Part shown: positions 17,076 through 25,862 of the stretch, in pieces | How positions within the stretch are numbered: the first letter of the stretch is position 1 | Layout: each line of letters opens with the position of its first letter | Notes under the pieces: generated by a model | What the model was told of the DNA's origin: nothing | Databases searched by the model: none | The model's input: only the letters and a program-made list of their open reading frames with translations | DNA from: Mariniblastus sp964414815 | GTDB lineage: Bacteria; Planctomycetota; Planctomycetia; Pirellulales; Pirellulaceae | Length of the DNA stretch: 64,000 bases | NCBI GenBank assembly: GCA_964414815.1 | Contig: CAYPXY010000012.1 | Location: 46,891 to 110,890 of the forward strand | Reading direction: 5' to 3' | Made by a program: the position numbers and the translations under genes

Positions 17076-18428
17076 ATGACCACTCAATCCATTCCGCTCG
17101 ACTTGAACGCGGCGTTTTCCGATGTCGCTCCGGTGTTCGTGAATCCGAAGGCCAACGAACCGCCTCCGCAGGAAATGATTCCAGCGATTCCCAAATCGCT
17201 GACCGAAGCGGGCTTGCATAAGAATGATCTGTTTCCGCTGGTGCTCAAATTCCTGTTCCTGCACGGCAGTCAACATGGTGGCCGAATCGCCGAACAATTA
17301 AAGCTGCCCTTCGTGCTGCTTGAGCCGGTCCTGGCGGCGTTGAAAAGCGAGCTGCTGATATCACCGCGAAGTCTCGCCCGAGCTGGAGATTTCGAGTATG
17401 AGCTGTCCCCCAAGGGCATCGAGCAAGCAAAGCTTCATCTGACCCGCAGTTCCTATTGCGGCGCCGCACCGGTTTCCCTTGCCGACTATCGGCGGGCGAT
17501 TGGCGAACAGTCCATCAAGCGGCTCAGGCCGAGCTTTCAGGACGTCAAACGTGCGCTCGAGGATCTGTTTGTTACGGACTTGACGGTCAGCCAGCTTGGC
17601 CAAGCCCTCAATGCTGGCCGAAGCCTGTTCCTGTTCGGAGCGCCCGGCAATGGAAAAACTTCGATTGCCACCCGCGCGATCCGCGCGCTGAGCGAAGTGG
17701 TCTGGATTCCGCGAGCCATCACGGTTGGCGGCGATGTTATCCGGCTCTACGATCCGATTGTGCACGAAGCCCTGCCGCTGCCGAAGTCAAACAGCCTGCT
17801 TAGGGAGATCGAAGTCGATGAACGGTGGATACGGATCAAACGTCCAACCGTCGTCGTCGGGGGCGAACTGGAACTCAAACATCTTGACGCCACGCTCAAT
17901 CCGGCGTCTGGAATCATCGAAGCCCCGATTCACCTGAAAAGTAATTGCGGATGCTTGGTGGTCGATGACTTTGGCCGTCAGAAAATCTCCACTGAGGAAC
18001 TACTCAATCGCTGGATCGTTCCCATGCAGTCGGGAGTCGACTTCATCAACCTGCCGTCGGGCCGCCAAGTTTCGTTGCCGTTTGACCAGCTTCTGATTTT
18101 CTCCACCAACCTTGAACCCTCAAAAGTGTGCGACGAAGCGTTCTTGAGACGGATTCCGTACAAAGTTGAAGTTTTCGATCCGACCGAAGAGCAATTCCGT
18201 TCGTTGTTCGAACGAAGGATGCAAGAGAATGGGTTCCGGAACGAGCCGAATGTGATCGACCACTTGATCGAATATCACTTCAAACGAGTCGGGCGTCCTT
18301 TCCGTTTCTGTCACGTGGAAGATCTATTGAATCAGGCAAAGGACTTTTGCGAGTTCCACCGGCAACCTCTGGTACTGAAAAAAGACATTCTCGAGTTGGC
18401 GGTGCTCAACTATTTCTCGGGAATGTAG
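17076..18428 (+). CDS. AAA ATPase with N-terminal winged-helix-like domain
   Basis: This 450-residue protein has a predicted winged-helix region at about 60-130 (helical HGGRIAEQLKLPFVLLEPVL, then a wing ending YELSPKGIEQA). The AAA domain follows, with Walker A FGAPGNGKTS at about 187-194, Walker B CLVVDDFGRQ at about 290, and a sensor-1-like LLIFSTNLEP at about 340. An Arg-rich segment AFLRRIPYKVE follows. Similar wHTH-AAA proteins are widespread in environmental bacteria, but their role is unknown to me. It converges with the phosphodiesterase gene with only five bases between the stops and no terminator. Confidence 0.75.
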   Translation: MTTQSIPLDLNAAFSDVAPVFVNPKANEPPPQEMIPAIPKSLTEAGLHKNDLFPLVLKFLFLHGSQHGGRIAEQLKLPFVLLEPVLAALKSELLISPRSLARAGDFEYELSPKGIEQAKLHLTRSSYCGAAPVSLADYRRAIGEQSIKRLRPSFQDVKRALEDLFVTDLTVSQLGQALNAGRSLFLFGAPGNGKTSIATRAIRALSEVVWIPRAITVGGDVIRLYDPIVHEALPLPKSNSLLREIEVDERWIRIKRPTVVVGGELELKHLDATLNPASGIIEAPIHLKSNCGCLVVDDFGRQKISTEELLNRWIVPMQSGVDFINLPSGRQVSLPFDQLLIFSTNLEPSKVCDEAFLRRIPYKVEVFDPTEEQFRSLFERRMQENGFRNEPNVIDHLIEYHFKRVGRPFRFCHVEDLLNQAKDFCEFHRQPLVLKKDILELAVLNYFSGM

Positions 18429-18433
18429 GAGCT

Positions 18434-19261
18434 TCATTCCTTTTCAATCGCCGCGCGAATCAACGCCGGCCGGTTCGTGGTAATCCCGATGGCTCCCAAT
18501 TCCTGAAAGTAGCGTGCATCGTCAGGCCGATCGATTGTCCAGACGTGAAACTCCTTTAATCCTTCGCTTCGCAGCCGAGCAATGAAATCGGCAGTGAGTA
18601 CTTCACGAACGCCTTTTGCTCCCAACCCGTCCGCTTTCGTCTCCTTCAAAGTCGAAACGATCTGTTGCAACGTCGGCTCCCATTTGCGGGTCACGGTATC
18701 CTGTTTAAAGCCGGTCAGCCAATGAACAGGGATCTCTGGCAGTTCCTGTTTGACCGCCGCCACGGTCTCTTTCTTAAAAGCAATCATCAACATTTCGATT
18801 CCAGAGGGCTTCAAGCGATCCAGTTCCGATTTGAGAAACGGCACAATTTCCGGCCCGGTTTTCAACTCAATCACAAACCGCTTTCCCGCTGGAACCGTGG
18901 CGAGAACCTCGGCAAACGTCGGCAAGGGTTCGCCACGAAACTGTTTGTTCTTCCAGCTACCATATTCCAGCTCTCGCAATTCAGAGAGCGTTGATTTCGC
19001 AACGTCCAGTTTCTTGCCAGCCGTTCGCGCCGTGTCGGCGTCATGAATACAAACGATTTGCTGATCCTTGGTCAAGTAAAAATCACCTTCGATACCGTCT
19101 GCATTCTGGTGCCAAGCCTCTTGAAATGCGGCAAGCGTATTTTCCGGCGCGTCGTGCGAGGCACCGCGATGAGCCACAATCATTTGAGCCATCCCCATAT
19201 TCTCCGACATCGGACTGAACCCAACACTTATAAAAATTAAGGATGTGAGATAATGCTTCAC
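18434..19261 (-). CDS. Glycerophosphodiester phosphodiesterase, exported
   Basis: This enzyme hydrolyses glycerophosphodiesters to glycerol-3-phosphate and an alcohol. The GDPD-family signature is complete: HRGASHDAPENT, then the acidic EGDFYLT and CIHDADT. The mature domain has about 250 residues. I choose the GTG at 19261 because a strong AGAGGAG lies six bases upstream (19268-19274). This start gives a good signal peptide (KHYLTSLIFISVGFSPM), while the ATG at 19285 would put charged residues before it and has no ribosome binding site. The protein is therefore probably extracytoplasmic. Confidence 0.87.
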   Translation of the reverse strand: MKHYLTSLIFISVGFSPMSENMGMAQMIVAHRGASHDAPENTLAAFQEAWHQNADGIEGDFYLTKDQQIVCIHDADTARTAGKKLDVAKSTLSELRELEYGSWKNKQFRGEPLPTFAEVLATVPAGKRFVIELKTGPEIVPFLKSELDRLKPSGIEMLMIAFKKETVAAVKQELPEIPVHWLTGFKQDTVTRKWEPTLQQIVSTLKETKADGLGAKGVREVLTADFIARLRSEGLKEFHVWTIDRPDDARYFQELGAIGITTNRPALIRAAIEKE

Positions 19262-19266
19262 TTCAA

Positions 19267-19274
19267 TCTCCTCT
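19267..19274 (-). promoter_or_regulatory. Shine-Dalgarno site deciding a GTG start
   Basis: AGAGGAG read on the minus strand, six bases before the GTG at 19261 of the phosphodiesterase gene. Confidence 0.7.
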
Positions 19275-19313
19275 GAACGAATCAAGTTGATAATGCAAAC
19301 ACGGACGTCTGAA

Positions 19314-19416
19314 GGGGGCGGGAGTCTTTTCTCGAAGGGCTAACCACTAATAGCAACGTTGCGTCACCTTGGATCGAGCTACTTCAATATCGTTAACGAA
19401 AAGACTCCCGCCCCCC
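19314..19416. repeat. Palindromic element with GGGGGCGGGAGTCTTTT ends
   Basis: The 103-bp element has inverted ends GGGGGCGGGAGTCTTTTC (19314-19331) and GAAAAGACTCCCGCCCCC (19398-19415). About 65 unrelated bases lie between. It lies in the divergent gap between the phosphodiesterase and the next small gene. No second copy was found in the window. The adjacent GTGAACGGTAACCG at 19450 is a short motif repeated at 17028, 23430 and 23586. Confidence 0.75.
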
Positions 19417-19480
19417 TCATGCTTGAACCCTCGCAACCCTCAACGATCCGTGAACGGTAACCGTACAAGGGTAGCGCACC

Positions 19481-19509
19481 TTGCCATTTTTTTCAACGTA
19501 GTTTATGAT
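19481..19509 (+). promoter_or_regulatory. Candidate sigma-70-type promoter
   Basis: TTGCCA (19481-19486) and TATGAT (19504-19509) are separated by exactly 17 bases and lie 49 bases before the ATG of the 137-residue protein. Found by eye only. Confidence 0.4.
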
Positions 19510-19557
19510 TCGTATCCAATCATAACTTAACCACCCACCTCGAAACCAGCGTTTTGA

Positions 19558-19971
19558 ATGACATTCGACGACTCAGAACTGGAAGCCTATCTCGATGAGT
19601 CGCTCGACCCGGCCCGCGCTGCGGAACTAGAATCGGCGGTTCGCAGCGATCTGCAACTACTGAAACGTCTCTCGAAAATCAACGGTCGCCGCGACGCAGG
19701 GATTCATACGCTGGGCGAGATCTGGCGGCGCAATCAGGTGGGAGTGCCCTCCGCCGATGAAATGACGGACTTCCTGACCGGCAAACTGTCAACGGAAGAA
19801 TCCGACTATATCGAGTTTCGCATCAAGGAACTCAAATGCGTTTTCACTCTCGCCCTGCTTCACGACATCGAAGCCCAATTAAAAAGCAAGGCACCCTCCC
19901 AAGCCCGCATCGAAAAAATCGTTGAAAAGAGCGCCGACCTCCTGCAACGTCGAAAACGAAAAAGAAATTGA
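19558..19971 (+). CDS. Small protein of unknown function (planctomycete-type)
   Basis: The 137-residue protein is highly charged and helical, starting MTFDDSELEAYLDESLDPAR. This resembles the N-terminal part of anti-sigma-like or zinc-finger-type proteins (a short acidic helix, then RAAELESAVRSD). A central conserved-looking stretch reads INGRRDAGIHTLGEIWRRNQ. No Cys pair for zinc and no membrane segment are visible. It stands alone. I recognise the type as common in planctomycetes but know no function. Confidence 0.75.
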   Translation: MTFDDSELEAYLDESLDPARAAELESAVRSDLQLLKRLSKINGRRDAGIHTLGEIWRRNQVGVPSADEMTDFLTGKLSTEESDYIEFRIKELKCVFTLALLHDIEAQLKSKAPSQARIEKIVEKSADLLQRRKRKRN

Positions 19972-20024
19972 CTTTGGGCGTACCTCTCCTGTCTCCTATA
20001 CTGAACAAACAAAAGCTAAAGGAA

Positions 20025-20092
20025 CACTAATCGACACTCATTTTCACTAATTTTTTTATTAGTGTTGATTAGCGCGGATTAGTGTTCCCAAC
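20025..20092. repeat. Repeat of ATTAGTGTTGATTAG units
   Basis: The gap between convergent genes contains GGAACACTAATCGACACT and, inverted, ATTAGTGTTGATTAGCGCGG then ATTAGTGTT. The same motifs occur at 23481-23551. It forms a stem that could act as a terminator for either gene. Confidence 0.65.
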
Positions 20093-20129
20093 TGTATTTC
20101 AAAACTACTAAATTTGTAACTGCCGACCA

Positions 20130-21800
20130 TTAACTGCCCGCCCCAACCTCATCGAACCCGCTCAATCGGATCGCGTCAAACCGGATGTCGGGATTATCTT
20201 TTTCCAAGGTTTTTGCATTCCACTCCGTCTGTAACAGAATCGCATCATGACCATGTTGATCTTTGACTAACAGCGACGTGTAGGGCAAGGTCAACCGCTT
20301 CTTTTCCTCATCGGTTGCGTTGAACCAGCGAACCAGCTTGTACGGCTTCCACATCACCTTGGTGGCGGCATTGTATTCCGTTTCCAATCGAAACTGCACC
20401 ACGTCAAATTGCAACTCTCCCACCGCCGCCAGAATTTTTTCGCGACGTGTCCCCAGTACATCGTAGAAAACCTGAATCGCTCCTTCCTCCACCAATTGTT
20501 CCAGCCCGCGATCGAATTGCTTGCGGCGCGAGGTATCACTACATTCAAAAACTGCAAAAAATTCTGGCGAAAACTGTGGTAAAGGTTCGTACTGAACGGG
20601 CTTACCTTCGCACAAGGTATCTCCCAGCAAAAACTCACCCGGATTGACCACGCCGATGATATCGCCGGGAAACGCCTCGTCCATCGTCTGACGATCCTGT
20701 CCAAAAATCTTGAGCGCACGAGGCAAGCGTATCTTTCGGCCGCTTCGTTTGACCGTCACTTCCATCTCACGTTCGAAACGACCGCTGCACACACGCATGA
20801 ACGCAACCCGATCGCGGTGTTTTGGATCGAGGTTCGCCTGTATCTTGAACACAAAACCAGAAAACTCTTTTTGGCCGGCTCGAATCATCCCTTCGTTGCT
20901 CAGCCGATCACCCGGTGAAGGGCACAAGGTCAGAAATTTCTGCAGAAAGTGCTCGACGCCAAAATTCGTCAGCGCACTGCCAAAAAAGACAGGCGTCTGT
21001 TCACCCTTGAGAAATCGATCTTGCTCCAGTGGTGCTCCTGCAATTGTTACCAGTTCAACTTCTTCGCGAGCCGTATCCAAAATATCGGGCTTGATCGGCT
21101 TTCCCCAGACCCGGTTGGAGACGCCTGCAGGATCGTCCAGCAGTTCCGGCCACGAAACCACATCCGCCGAAATGCGGCGTGATCCGGAACGGTCATCGAA
21201 CAGGTGAAGCTGCTCATCTTTCAGATCGACGACTCCACAGAACTCGAATCCGCTTCCCACTGGCCAGGTTTGTGGGATCGCCTGAATATTAAATTTCTGT
21301 TCAATATCTTCAATGACCTCTAGCGGTGTCAGACCCGTTCGGTCCACCTTGTTGACGAAGGTAATCACTGGCATCTTTCGCAACGCGCAAACTTGAAACA
21401 GTTTTTCGGTTTGCGTTTCCACCCCCTTGGCAACATCGATGACCATCACGGCGGCATCCGCCGCCATCAATGTCCGATAGGTATCCTCACTGAAATCATG
21501 GTGGCCTGGCGTGTCGAGCAGATTGACTTGACACCCTCCATATTCAAACGTCAAAACGGTCGAGCTGACGGAAATCCCCCGCTTTCGCTCCAGCTCCATC
21601 CAGTCCGACGTGACGGCTCGTTGCGATTTTCGCCCGCGAACGGCCCCGGCAATCTCGATGGAACCACCAAAAAGCAGCAGTTTCTCAGTCAATGTGGTTT
21701 TGCCGGCATCCGGATGGGAAATAATGGCAAACGTCCGGCGGCGGCTTCTTTGTTGCTCAATTTTGGGGTCCAGTTCGCGATTCATCGAGTCTCGTTTCAA
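20130..21800 (-). CDS. prfC: Peptide chain release factor 3
   Basis: RF3 is the translational GTPase that removes RF1/RF2 from the ribosome after termination. At 556 residues it has typical length (about 530). GTP-binding motifs are complete: G1 SHPDAGKTTLTEK, G2 region KRGISVSSTV, G3 DTPGHHDF and G4 NKVD. The domain order (G domain, beta-barrel II, III) is normal, and TSRRKQFDRGLEQLVEEGAIQ is typical for RF3 and not EF-G. The start may be the second ATG at 21785 (MNRELDPKIEQQ). A truncated repeat element sits directly upstream at 21828-21925. Confidence 0.95.
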   Translation of the reverse strand: MKRDSMNRELDPKIEQQRSRRRTFAIISHPDAGKTTLTEKLLLFGGSIEIAGAVRGRKSQRAVTSDWMELERKRGISVSSTVLTFEYGGCQVNLLDTPGHHDFSEDTYRTLMAADAAVMVIDVAKGVETQTEKLFQVCALRKMPVITFVNKVDRTGLTPLEVIEDIEQKFNIQAIPQTWPVGSGFEFCGVVDLKDEQLHLFDDRSGSRRISADVVSWPELLDDPAGVSNRVWGKPIKPDILDTAREEVELVTIAGAPLEQDRFLKGEQTPVFFGSALTNFGVEHFLQKFLTLCPSPGDRLSNEGMIRAGQKEFSGFVFKIQANLDPKHRDRVAFMRVCSGRFEREMEVTVKRSGRKIRLPRALKIFGQDRQTMDEAFPGDIIGVVNPGEFLLGDTLCEGKPVQYEPLPQFSPEFFAVFECSDTSRRKQFDRGLEQLVEEGAIQVFYDVLGTRREKILAAVGELQFDVVQFRLETEYNAATKVMWKPYKLVRWFNATDEEKKRLTLPYTSLLVKDQHGHDAILLQTEWNAKTLEKDNPDIRFDAIRLSGFDEVGAGS

Positions 21801-21827
21801 TCAGTTCAATTCGCTGCTACACTAAAG

Positions 21828-21925
21828 GGAATTGTCCTGAAATAACTTCTGTTCATCGTAACCCGAAGCGTAAGCGAGGGATTACTTCAGCTTGGCCATA
21901 CCGTCCCTCGCTTACGCTTCGGGTT
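21828..21925. repeat. AACCCGAAGCGTAAGCGAGGG hairpin element, copy 1 (right end missing)
   Basis: The left end GGAATTGTCCTGAAATAACT matches the left end of the complete element at 29337-29488. The inner inverted repeat AACCCGAAGCGTAAGCGAGGG (21860-21880) pairs with 21905-21925. The outer right terminal repeat is lost. The copy lies 28 bases upstream of prfC. Confidence 0.85.
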
Positions 21926-22015
21926 AGGATGGACATTGATTGAACTTGGAATTATTCGGGGCAATTCCCAAAGGCCACCAGTGTAATCTATTTTCATTCG
22001 TTAAAGGAAGTTTTA

Positions 22016-23356
22016 ATGAGCCAACCGTCCCCCTCCAATCGTCGAACCTTTTTGAAAAACACGGCTGCGATCTCAGCAGGTGCGGCATTTCTGCCCGCGT
22101 TCCCCATGAGCCGCCCCGTCTTTGCCAACCGGATGCGAAACGACCGCCCGCGAATGGGCTGCATCGGGGTCGGTGATATGGGATCGGGGGACGCACGTGG
22201 CCATAACCAGTTCGCAGACATTGTCGCCGTTTGTGACGTTGACTCTCAGCGTCGGGACAAGGCTTTACATGATCCCAACATCGGCAAAGGAACCGCTGAT
22301 GCTTATTCCGACTACCGAAAAGTCCTCGAACGAAACGACATCGACGTGGTCAGCATTGTTACGCCGGATCACTGGCATGTCAAAATTGCACTCGAGGCGC
22401 TGGCGGCGGGTAAACATGTTTTTTGTCAGAAGCCTCTATCACTGACCATCGAAGAGAACCAGTTGATCCGAAACGCCATGAAGCAACATCCGGAATTGGT
22501 GTTCTTTATCGGAACCCAGCAACGCAGCGACCGCAATCTATTCCTGCGAGCCATCAACATGGTGCGACAGGGCTTGCTCGGCTCGATCAAAAAAGTGACC
22601 TGTGGCATCGACGGCAGCCCGACAGGCGGACCATTTCCCGTCGTTGATCCGCCGCCACATCTGGACTGGAATCAGTGGCTTGGCCCCGCCCCTTTTGCGG
22701 AATACCGCGAGCGACGTTGCCACTACGAATATCGTTGGTGGTATGAATACTCAGGCGGCAAGTTCACGGACTGGGGGGCGCATCATGTGGACATAGCCCA
22801 GTGGGCCATGGGTGAACTGGACGAAGGAACGGGTCCGATTGAGATTGACGGTACGGATTCCGCCCATCCGGTCGAATTCAAAGACGGAAATCCGCTGGCC
22901 GATGACTGCTACAACACATCCCATAATTTTTCCATCCCCTGCAAGTTTGCCAGCGGCGTTGAGCTGGTGATTACCAGTCGCGGCGACAACGGCATCCTGT
23001 TCGAAGGCGAAAAGGGACGGCTATTCGTCAATCGCGGAAGAATTTCCGGCAAACCGGTGGAAGAAAACTGGGATGAAGGAAAGTGGGGTGACGAGCAGTT
23101 AGTTGAGCTTTATAAGGGCAAACCTCACGAAGGCCACAAAGCAAACTTTTATCGCTGTATCGCCCAAGGCGGTCTCCCCGTCAGCGACGTGTTCTCCCAT
23201 CTTCAGGTGATGAACACCTGCCACCTCGCGACGATTGCCGCGCGGCTCAAGCGGGTGATCCAGTGGGATCCCAAATCCGAAACGATCATTGGCGATGATC
23301 AAGCAGCCTCCTTTACAAGCAGAAAACCGCGAGAAGGTTTTGAGTATTTGGGCTGA
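22016..23356 (+). CDS. Gfo/Idh/MocA family oxidoreductase, Tat-exported
   Basis: This 446-residue NAD(P)-dependent oxidoreductase carries a twin-arginine signal (SNRRTFLKNTAAISAGAAFL, about residues 6-25), so it is exported folded with its cofactor. The Rossmann fold follows with GCIGVGDMGSGDARGH, and the signature VSIVTPDHWHVKIALEALAAGKHVFCQKPL holds the conserved Lys-Pro. The C-terminal alpha/beta domain includes TDWGAHHVDIAQW. Such exported members are very numerous in planctomycetes and are thought to act on sugars from polysaccharide breakdown; the substrate here is not evident. ATG follows AAAGGAAGTTTTA, a reasonable ribosome binding site. Confidence 0.93.
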   Translation: MSQPSPSNRRTFLKNTAAISAGAAFLPAFPMSRPVFANRMRNDRPRMGCIGVGDMGSGDARGHNQFADIVAVCDVDSQRRDKALHDPNIGKGTADAYSDYRKVLERNDIDVVSIVTPDHWHVKIALEALAAGKHVFCQKPLSLTIEENQLIRNAMKQHPELVFFIGTQQRSDRNLFLRAINMVRQGLLGSIKKVTCGIDGSPTGGPFPVVDPPPHLDWNQWLGPAPFAEYRERRCHYEYRWWYEYSGGKFTDWGAHHVDIAQWAMGELDEGTGPIEIDGTDSAHPVEFKDGNPLADDCYNTSHNFSIPCKFASGVELVITSRGDNGILFEGEKGRLFVNRGRISGKPVEENWDEGKWGDEQLVELYKGKPHEGHKANFYRCIAQGGLPVSDVFSHLQVMNTCHLATIAARLKRVIQWDPKSETIIGDDQAASFTSRKPREGFEYLG

Positions 23357-23429
23357 GAGCCGCGTTGAGTGTGAAGTGAGAGTTTCTTTGTGAGCGATTT
23401 GGGTAGGAAGATGCAGGGTAGGAAAATTC

Positions 23430-23602
23430 GTAACCGTTCAAGGGTTCTGACTCAACAGTCACCCCGGTAACGGGTGGAACACTAATCATCGCTAATCAAC
23501 ACTAATGTTGTCGTCGGATGGATTAGTGTTGATTGGTGAAAATTAGTGTTTCAAGCCTTCTTGCAACCACTGCTGGGGCTCACCGTGTGAACCGTTACCT
23601 TT
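23430..23602. repeat. Composite repeat: GTAACCGTTCA ends around ATTAGTGTT units
   Basis: GTAACCGTTCA (about 23430) and its inverted counterpart TGAACCGTTAC (about 23587) enclose a palindromic block at 23481-23551 made of AACACTAATC and ATTAGTGTTGATT units. That block recurs at 20025-20092. It occupies most of the 343-base gap before pncB; the rest holds the promoter at 23641-23678. Confidence 0.65.
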
Positions 23603-23640
23603 CCCATCTTCCTACTTCCGGCTTTTCCTCAAGGCCACAC

Positions 23641-23678
23641 TTGCTCCGTTTCTATGTTAGTGTTATAATGACACTAAC
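23641..23678 (+). promoter_or_regulatory. Promoter of the NAD cluster with operator-like inverted repeat over the -10 box
   Basis: TTGCTC (23641-23646), a 17-base spacer and a perfect TATAAT (23664-23669) form the promoter. The -10 box is exactly enclosed by the 8-base arms GTTAGTGT (23656-23663) and ACACTAAC (23671-23678). A GGAGA ribosome site (23684-23688) and the ATG of pncB follow. A repressor bound here would block RNA polymerase. The NrtR-like regulator encoded two genes downstream is the natural candidate, by inference. Confidence 0.65.
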
Positions 23679-23699
23679 AAAACGGAGACATCATCTACC

Positions 23700-25163
23700 A
23701 TGCCCCATCAGCAATCCTGGACGTTACTGACCGATCTCTATCAACTCACCATGGCGTTCGGCTACTGGAAACTTGGCCGAGCGGATCAGGAAGCGGCTTT
23801 TCACCTATTCTTTCGCAAATCGCCGTTCAAAGGCGGTTATGCGATTGCCGCTGGTTTGGGACCGGTCATCGAATTTCTCAAAACCTTCCGATTCGACGAC
23901 TCCGACCTTGAGTACCTGGCCTCGCTGGAAGGTAACGATGGCAAGCCGCTGTTTGAAGCCGAATTCCTCGATTATTTGGGAACGATGCGATTGACCTGTG
24001 ATGTGGATGCGATGCCGGAAGGTACCGTCGCATTCGCGCAAGAGCCGTTGATCCGGGTTCGCGGACCGATCCTGCAGTGCCAGTTGCTCGAAACGGTACT
24101 GCTGAACATCATCAACTTCCAGACCTTGATCGCGACCAAAGCCGCCCGGATCTGCGGCGCGGCCCAAGGCGAACCCGTCATTGAGTTTGGCTTGCGACGG
24201 GCTCAGGGAACCGATGGCGGATTGGCCGCCAGTCGTGCGGCCTACATGGGTGGTTGTGCGGCAACGTCGAACGTGCTTGCTGGCAAGCGCTTCGGAATTC
24301 CAGTCAAGGGCACGCACGCGCATAGTTGGGTGATGTCGTTCGACGAGGAACTGGATGCGTTCGACGGCTATGCTCAAGCCATGCCCAACAACTGTGTGTT
24401 TCTGGTCGATACTTACGACACGCTGGAAGGAGTTTGTCACGCAATTGAAATCGGCAAACGACTGCGGGGTCGTGGGCATGAGATGGTTGGCATTCGGCTT
24501 GATTCAGGTGACTTGGCCTACCTCAGTATCGAAGCTCGAAAACTGCTTGATGAAGGCGGATTTCCGGACACCACCATCGTTGCTTCCAATGATCTCGACG
24601 AGCACATCATCGAAAGCCTGAAAGTTCAAGACGCAAAAATCAACGTATGGGGCGTGGGCACCAAACTGGCCACCGCCTATGACCAACCTGCCCTTGGCGG
24701 AGTGTACAAACTGGGTGCGATGAAAGATGCCAGTGGCCAGTGGCAGCCAAAACTGAAATTGTCCGAGCAGTCCGTAAAAACCACCATTCCCGGCATGTTA
24801 CAAGTTCGACGTTTCCAAAACGAAAACGGATTCCTTGGCGACATGATCTACGATGAAACGTCCGGCATGGATGGCCGCTCCATCATCGTCGACGCTCTGG
24901 ATGGAAATCGGCGAAGACCCATCCCTGACGGCGCCACCGGAACGGACTTGTTGGTGCCCATCATGCGGAGCGGCGTCATCGTCGCCGCCGAAGAGTCGAT
25001 TCACGACGCTCGCACCCGCGCTCAGCGGGAACTGAAGCAGCTGCACCCGGCCATCCGGCGACTGCTCTTTCCCCATCAATACCCGGCAGGGCTTGATATT
25101 GGGCTGCACGAAATGAGAGAACACATGATTCGAAAGTTGCGTTGGGATTCCGAGCAAACCTAA
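23700..25163 (+). CDS. pncB: Nicotinate phosphoribosyltransferase
   Basis: This cytoplasmic enzyme makes nicotinate mononucleotide from nicotinate and PRPP with ATP hydrolysis, the first committed step of the Preiss-Handler route to NAD. At 487 residues it has the usual length. Family hallmarks are the N-terminal LLTDLYQLTMAFGYWK, the FGLRRAQGTDGG strand, GTHAHSWVMSF with the conserved His, and the PRPP-site region IRLDSGDLAYLS. It begins the NAD cluster. The next gene starts 9 bases after its stop, so they are very likely one transcript. Confidence 0.95.
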   Translation: MPHQQSWTLLTDLYQLTMAFGYWKLGRADQEAAFHLFFRKSPFKGGYAIAAGLGPVIEFLKTFRFDDSDLEYLASLEGNDGKPLFEAEFLDYLGTMRLTCDVDAMPEGTVAFAQEPLIRVRGPILQCQLLETVLLNIINFQTLIATKAARICGAAQGEPVIEFGLRRAQGTDGGLAASRAAYMGGCAATSNVLAGKRFGIPVKGTHAHSWVMSFDEELDAFDGYAQAMPNNCVFLVDTYDTLEGVCHAIEIGKRLRGRGHEMVGIRLDSGDLAYLSIEARKLLDEGGFPDTTIVASNDLDEHIIESLKVQDAKINVWGVGTKLATAYDQPALGGVYKLGAMKDASGQWQPKLKLSEQSVKTTIPGMLQVRRFQNENGFLGDMIYDETSGMDGRSIIVDALDGNRRRPIPDGATGTDLLVPIMRSGVIVAAEESIHDARTRAQRELKQLHPAIRRLLFPHQYPAGLDIGLHEMREHMIRKLRWDSEQT

Positions 25164-25172
25164 AGGCTGACC

Positions 25173-25862
25173 ATGCTCCACCAGTACCACCATGCACGCG
25201 CGGCGCTGACCGTTGACATCGTTGTGTTCGGGCTTGACGAAGCCGACCTGCAAGTCATGCTGATTGAGCGCGACGTGCCTCCTTTCGAAGGAGCGTGGGC
25301 ACTGCCGGGCGGATTTGTTCGCATCGAAGAAACTTTGGACGAAGCCGCACGTCGCGAACTGCAAGAGGAGACAGGACTCAAGAACATCTTTCTCGAACAA
25401 CTTTACACGTTTGGAGATGTGCATCGCGATCCTCGTGAACGTGTCGTCACGGTTGCCTATTACGCACTGGTAAATTTGACCGGCCACGCGGTTCAAGCAA
25501 GTTCAGATGCTCGCAACGCCGCCTGGTTTTCGCTGGAAGACCTGCCCAAGCTGGCGTTCGATCACGATCGGATTCTTGCCACAGCACTCGATCGCCTGCG
25601 CGGTAAAGTGCGCTATCAACCGATCGGGTTCGAACTGCTGCCGCCCCGGTTTACGCTTACCCAGCTTCAACATCTCTACGAACGGATCCTCAACCGCCAG
25701 CTCGACAAGCGAAATTTTCGCAAGAAGGTACTGTCGATGGGATTCGTCAAGGAAACCACCGAGATCGAAAAAGACGTGGCTCATCGAGCTGCCCGCCTTT
25801 ACCGTTTCGACAAACGTGCTTACGACCAACTGACTAAAAGAGGATTTAGTTTCGAGATTTAG
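25173..25862 (+). CDS. nrtR: NrtR-like Nudix transcriptional regulator
   Basis: This 229-residue protein has an N-terminal Nudix domain (about 10-145) starting ALTVDIVVFGLDEADLQVML and a C-terminal winged-helix part (about 150-229). This is the layout of NrtR, which represses NAD biosynthesis genes and is released by ADP-ribose. The Nudix box GFVRIEETLDEAARRELQEE matches the consensus fully, so hydrolase activity may be kept, unlike in many NrtR proteins. Position after pncB supports the assignment. Its stop codon TAG is also the first three bases of repeat copy B. An alternative is an ADP-ribose or sugar-nucleotide hydrolase without DNA binding. Confidence 0.8.
   Translation: MLHQYHHARAALTVDIVVFGLDEADLQVMLIERDVPPFEGAWALPGGFVRIEETLDEAARRELQEETGLKNIFLEQLYTFGDVHRDPRERVVTVAYYALVNLTGHAVQASSDARNAAWFSLEDLPKLAFDHDRILATALDRLRGKVRYQPIGFELLPPRFTLTQLQHLYERILNRQLDKRNFRKKVLSMGFVKETTEIEKDVAHRAARLYRFDKRAYDQLTKRGFSFEI

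Noticed and set aside
25173..25862. Plain ADP-ribose hydrolase as the preferred name of the Nudix gene after pncB
   Set aside because: The extra C-terminal winged-helix-like region and position in the NAD cluster fit NrtR better, though hydrolase residues are intact.
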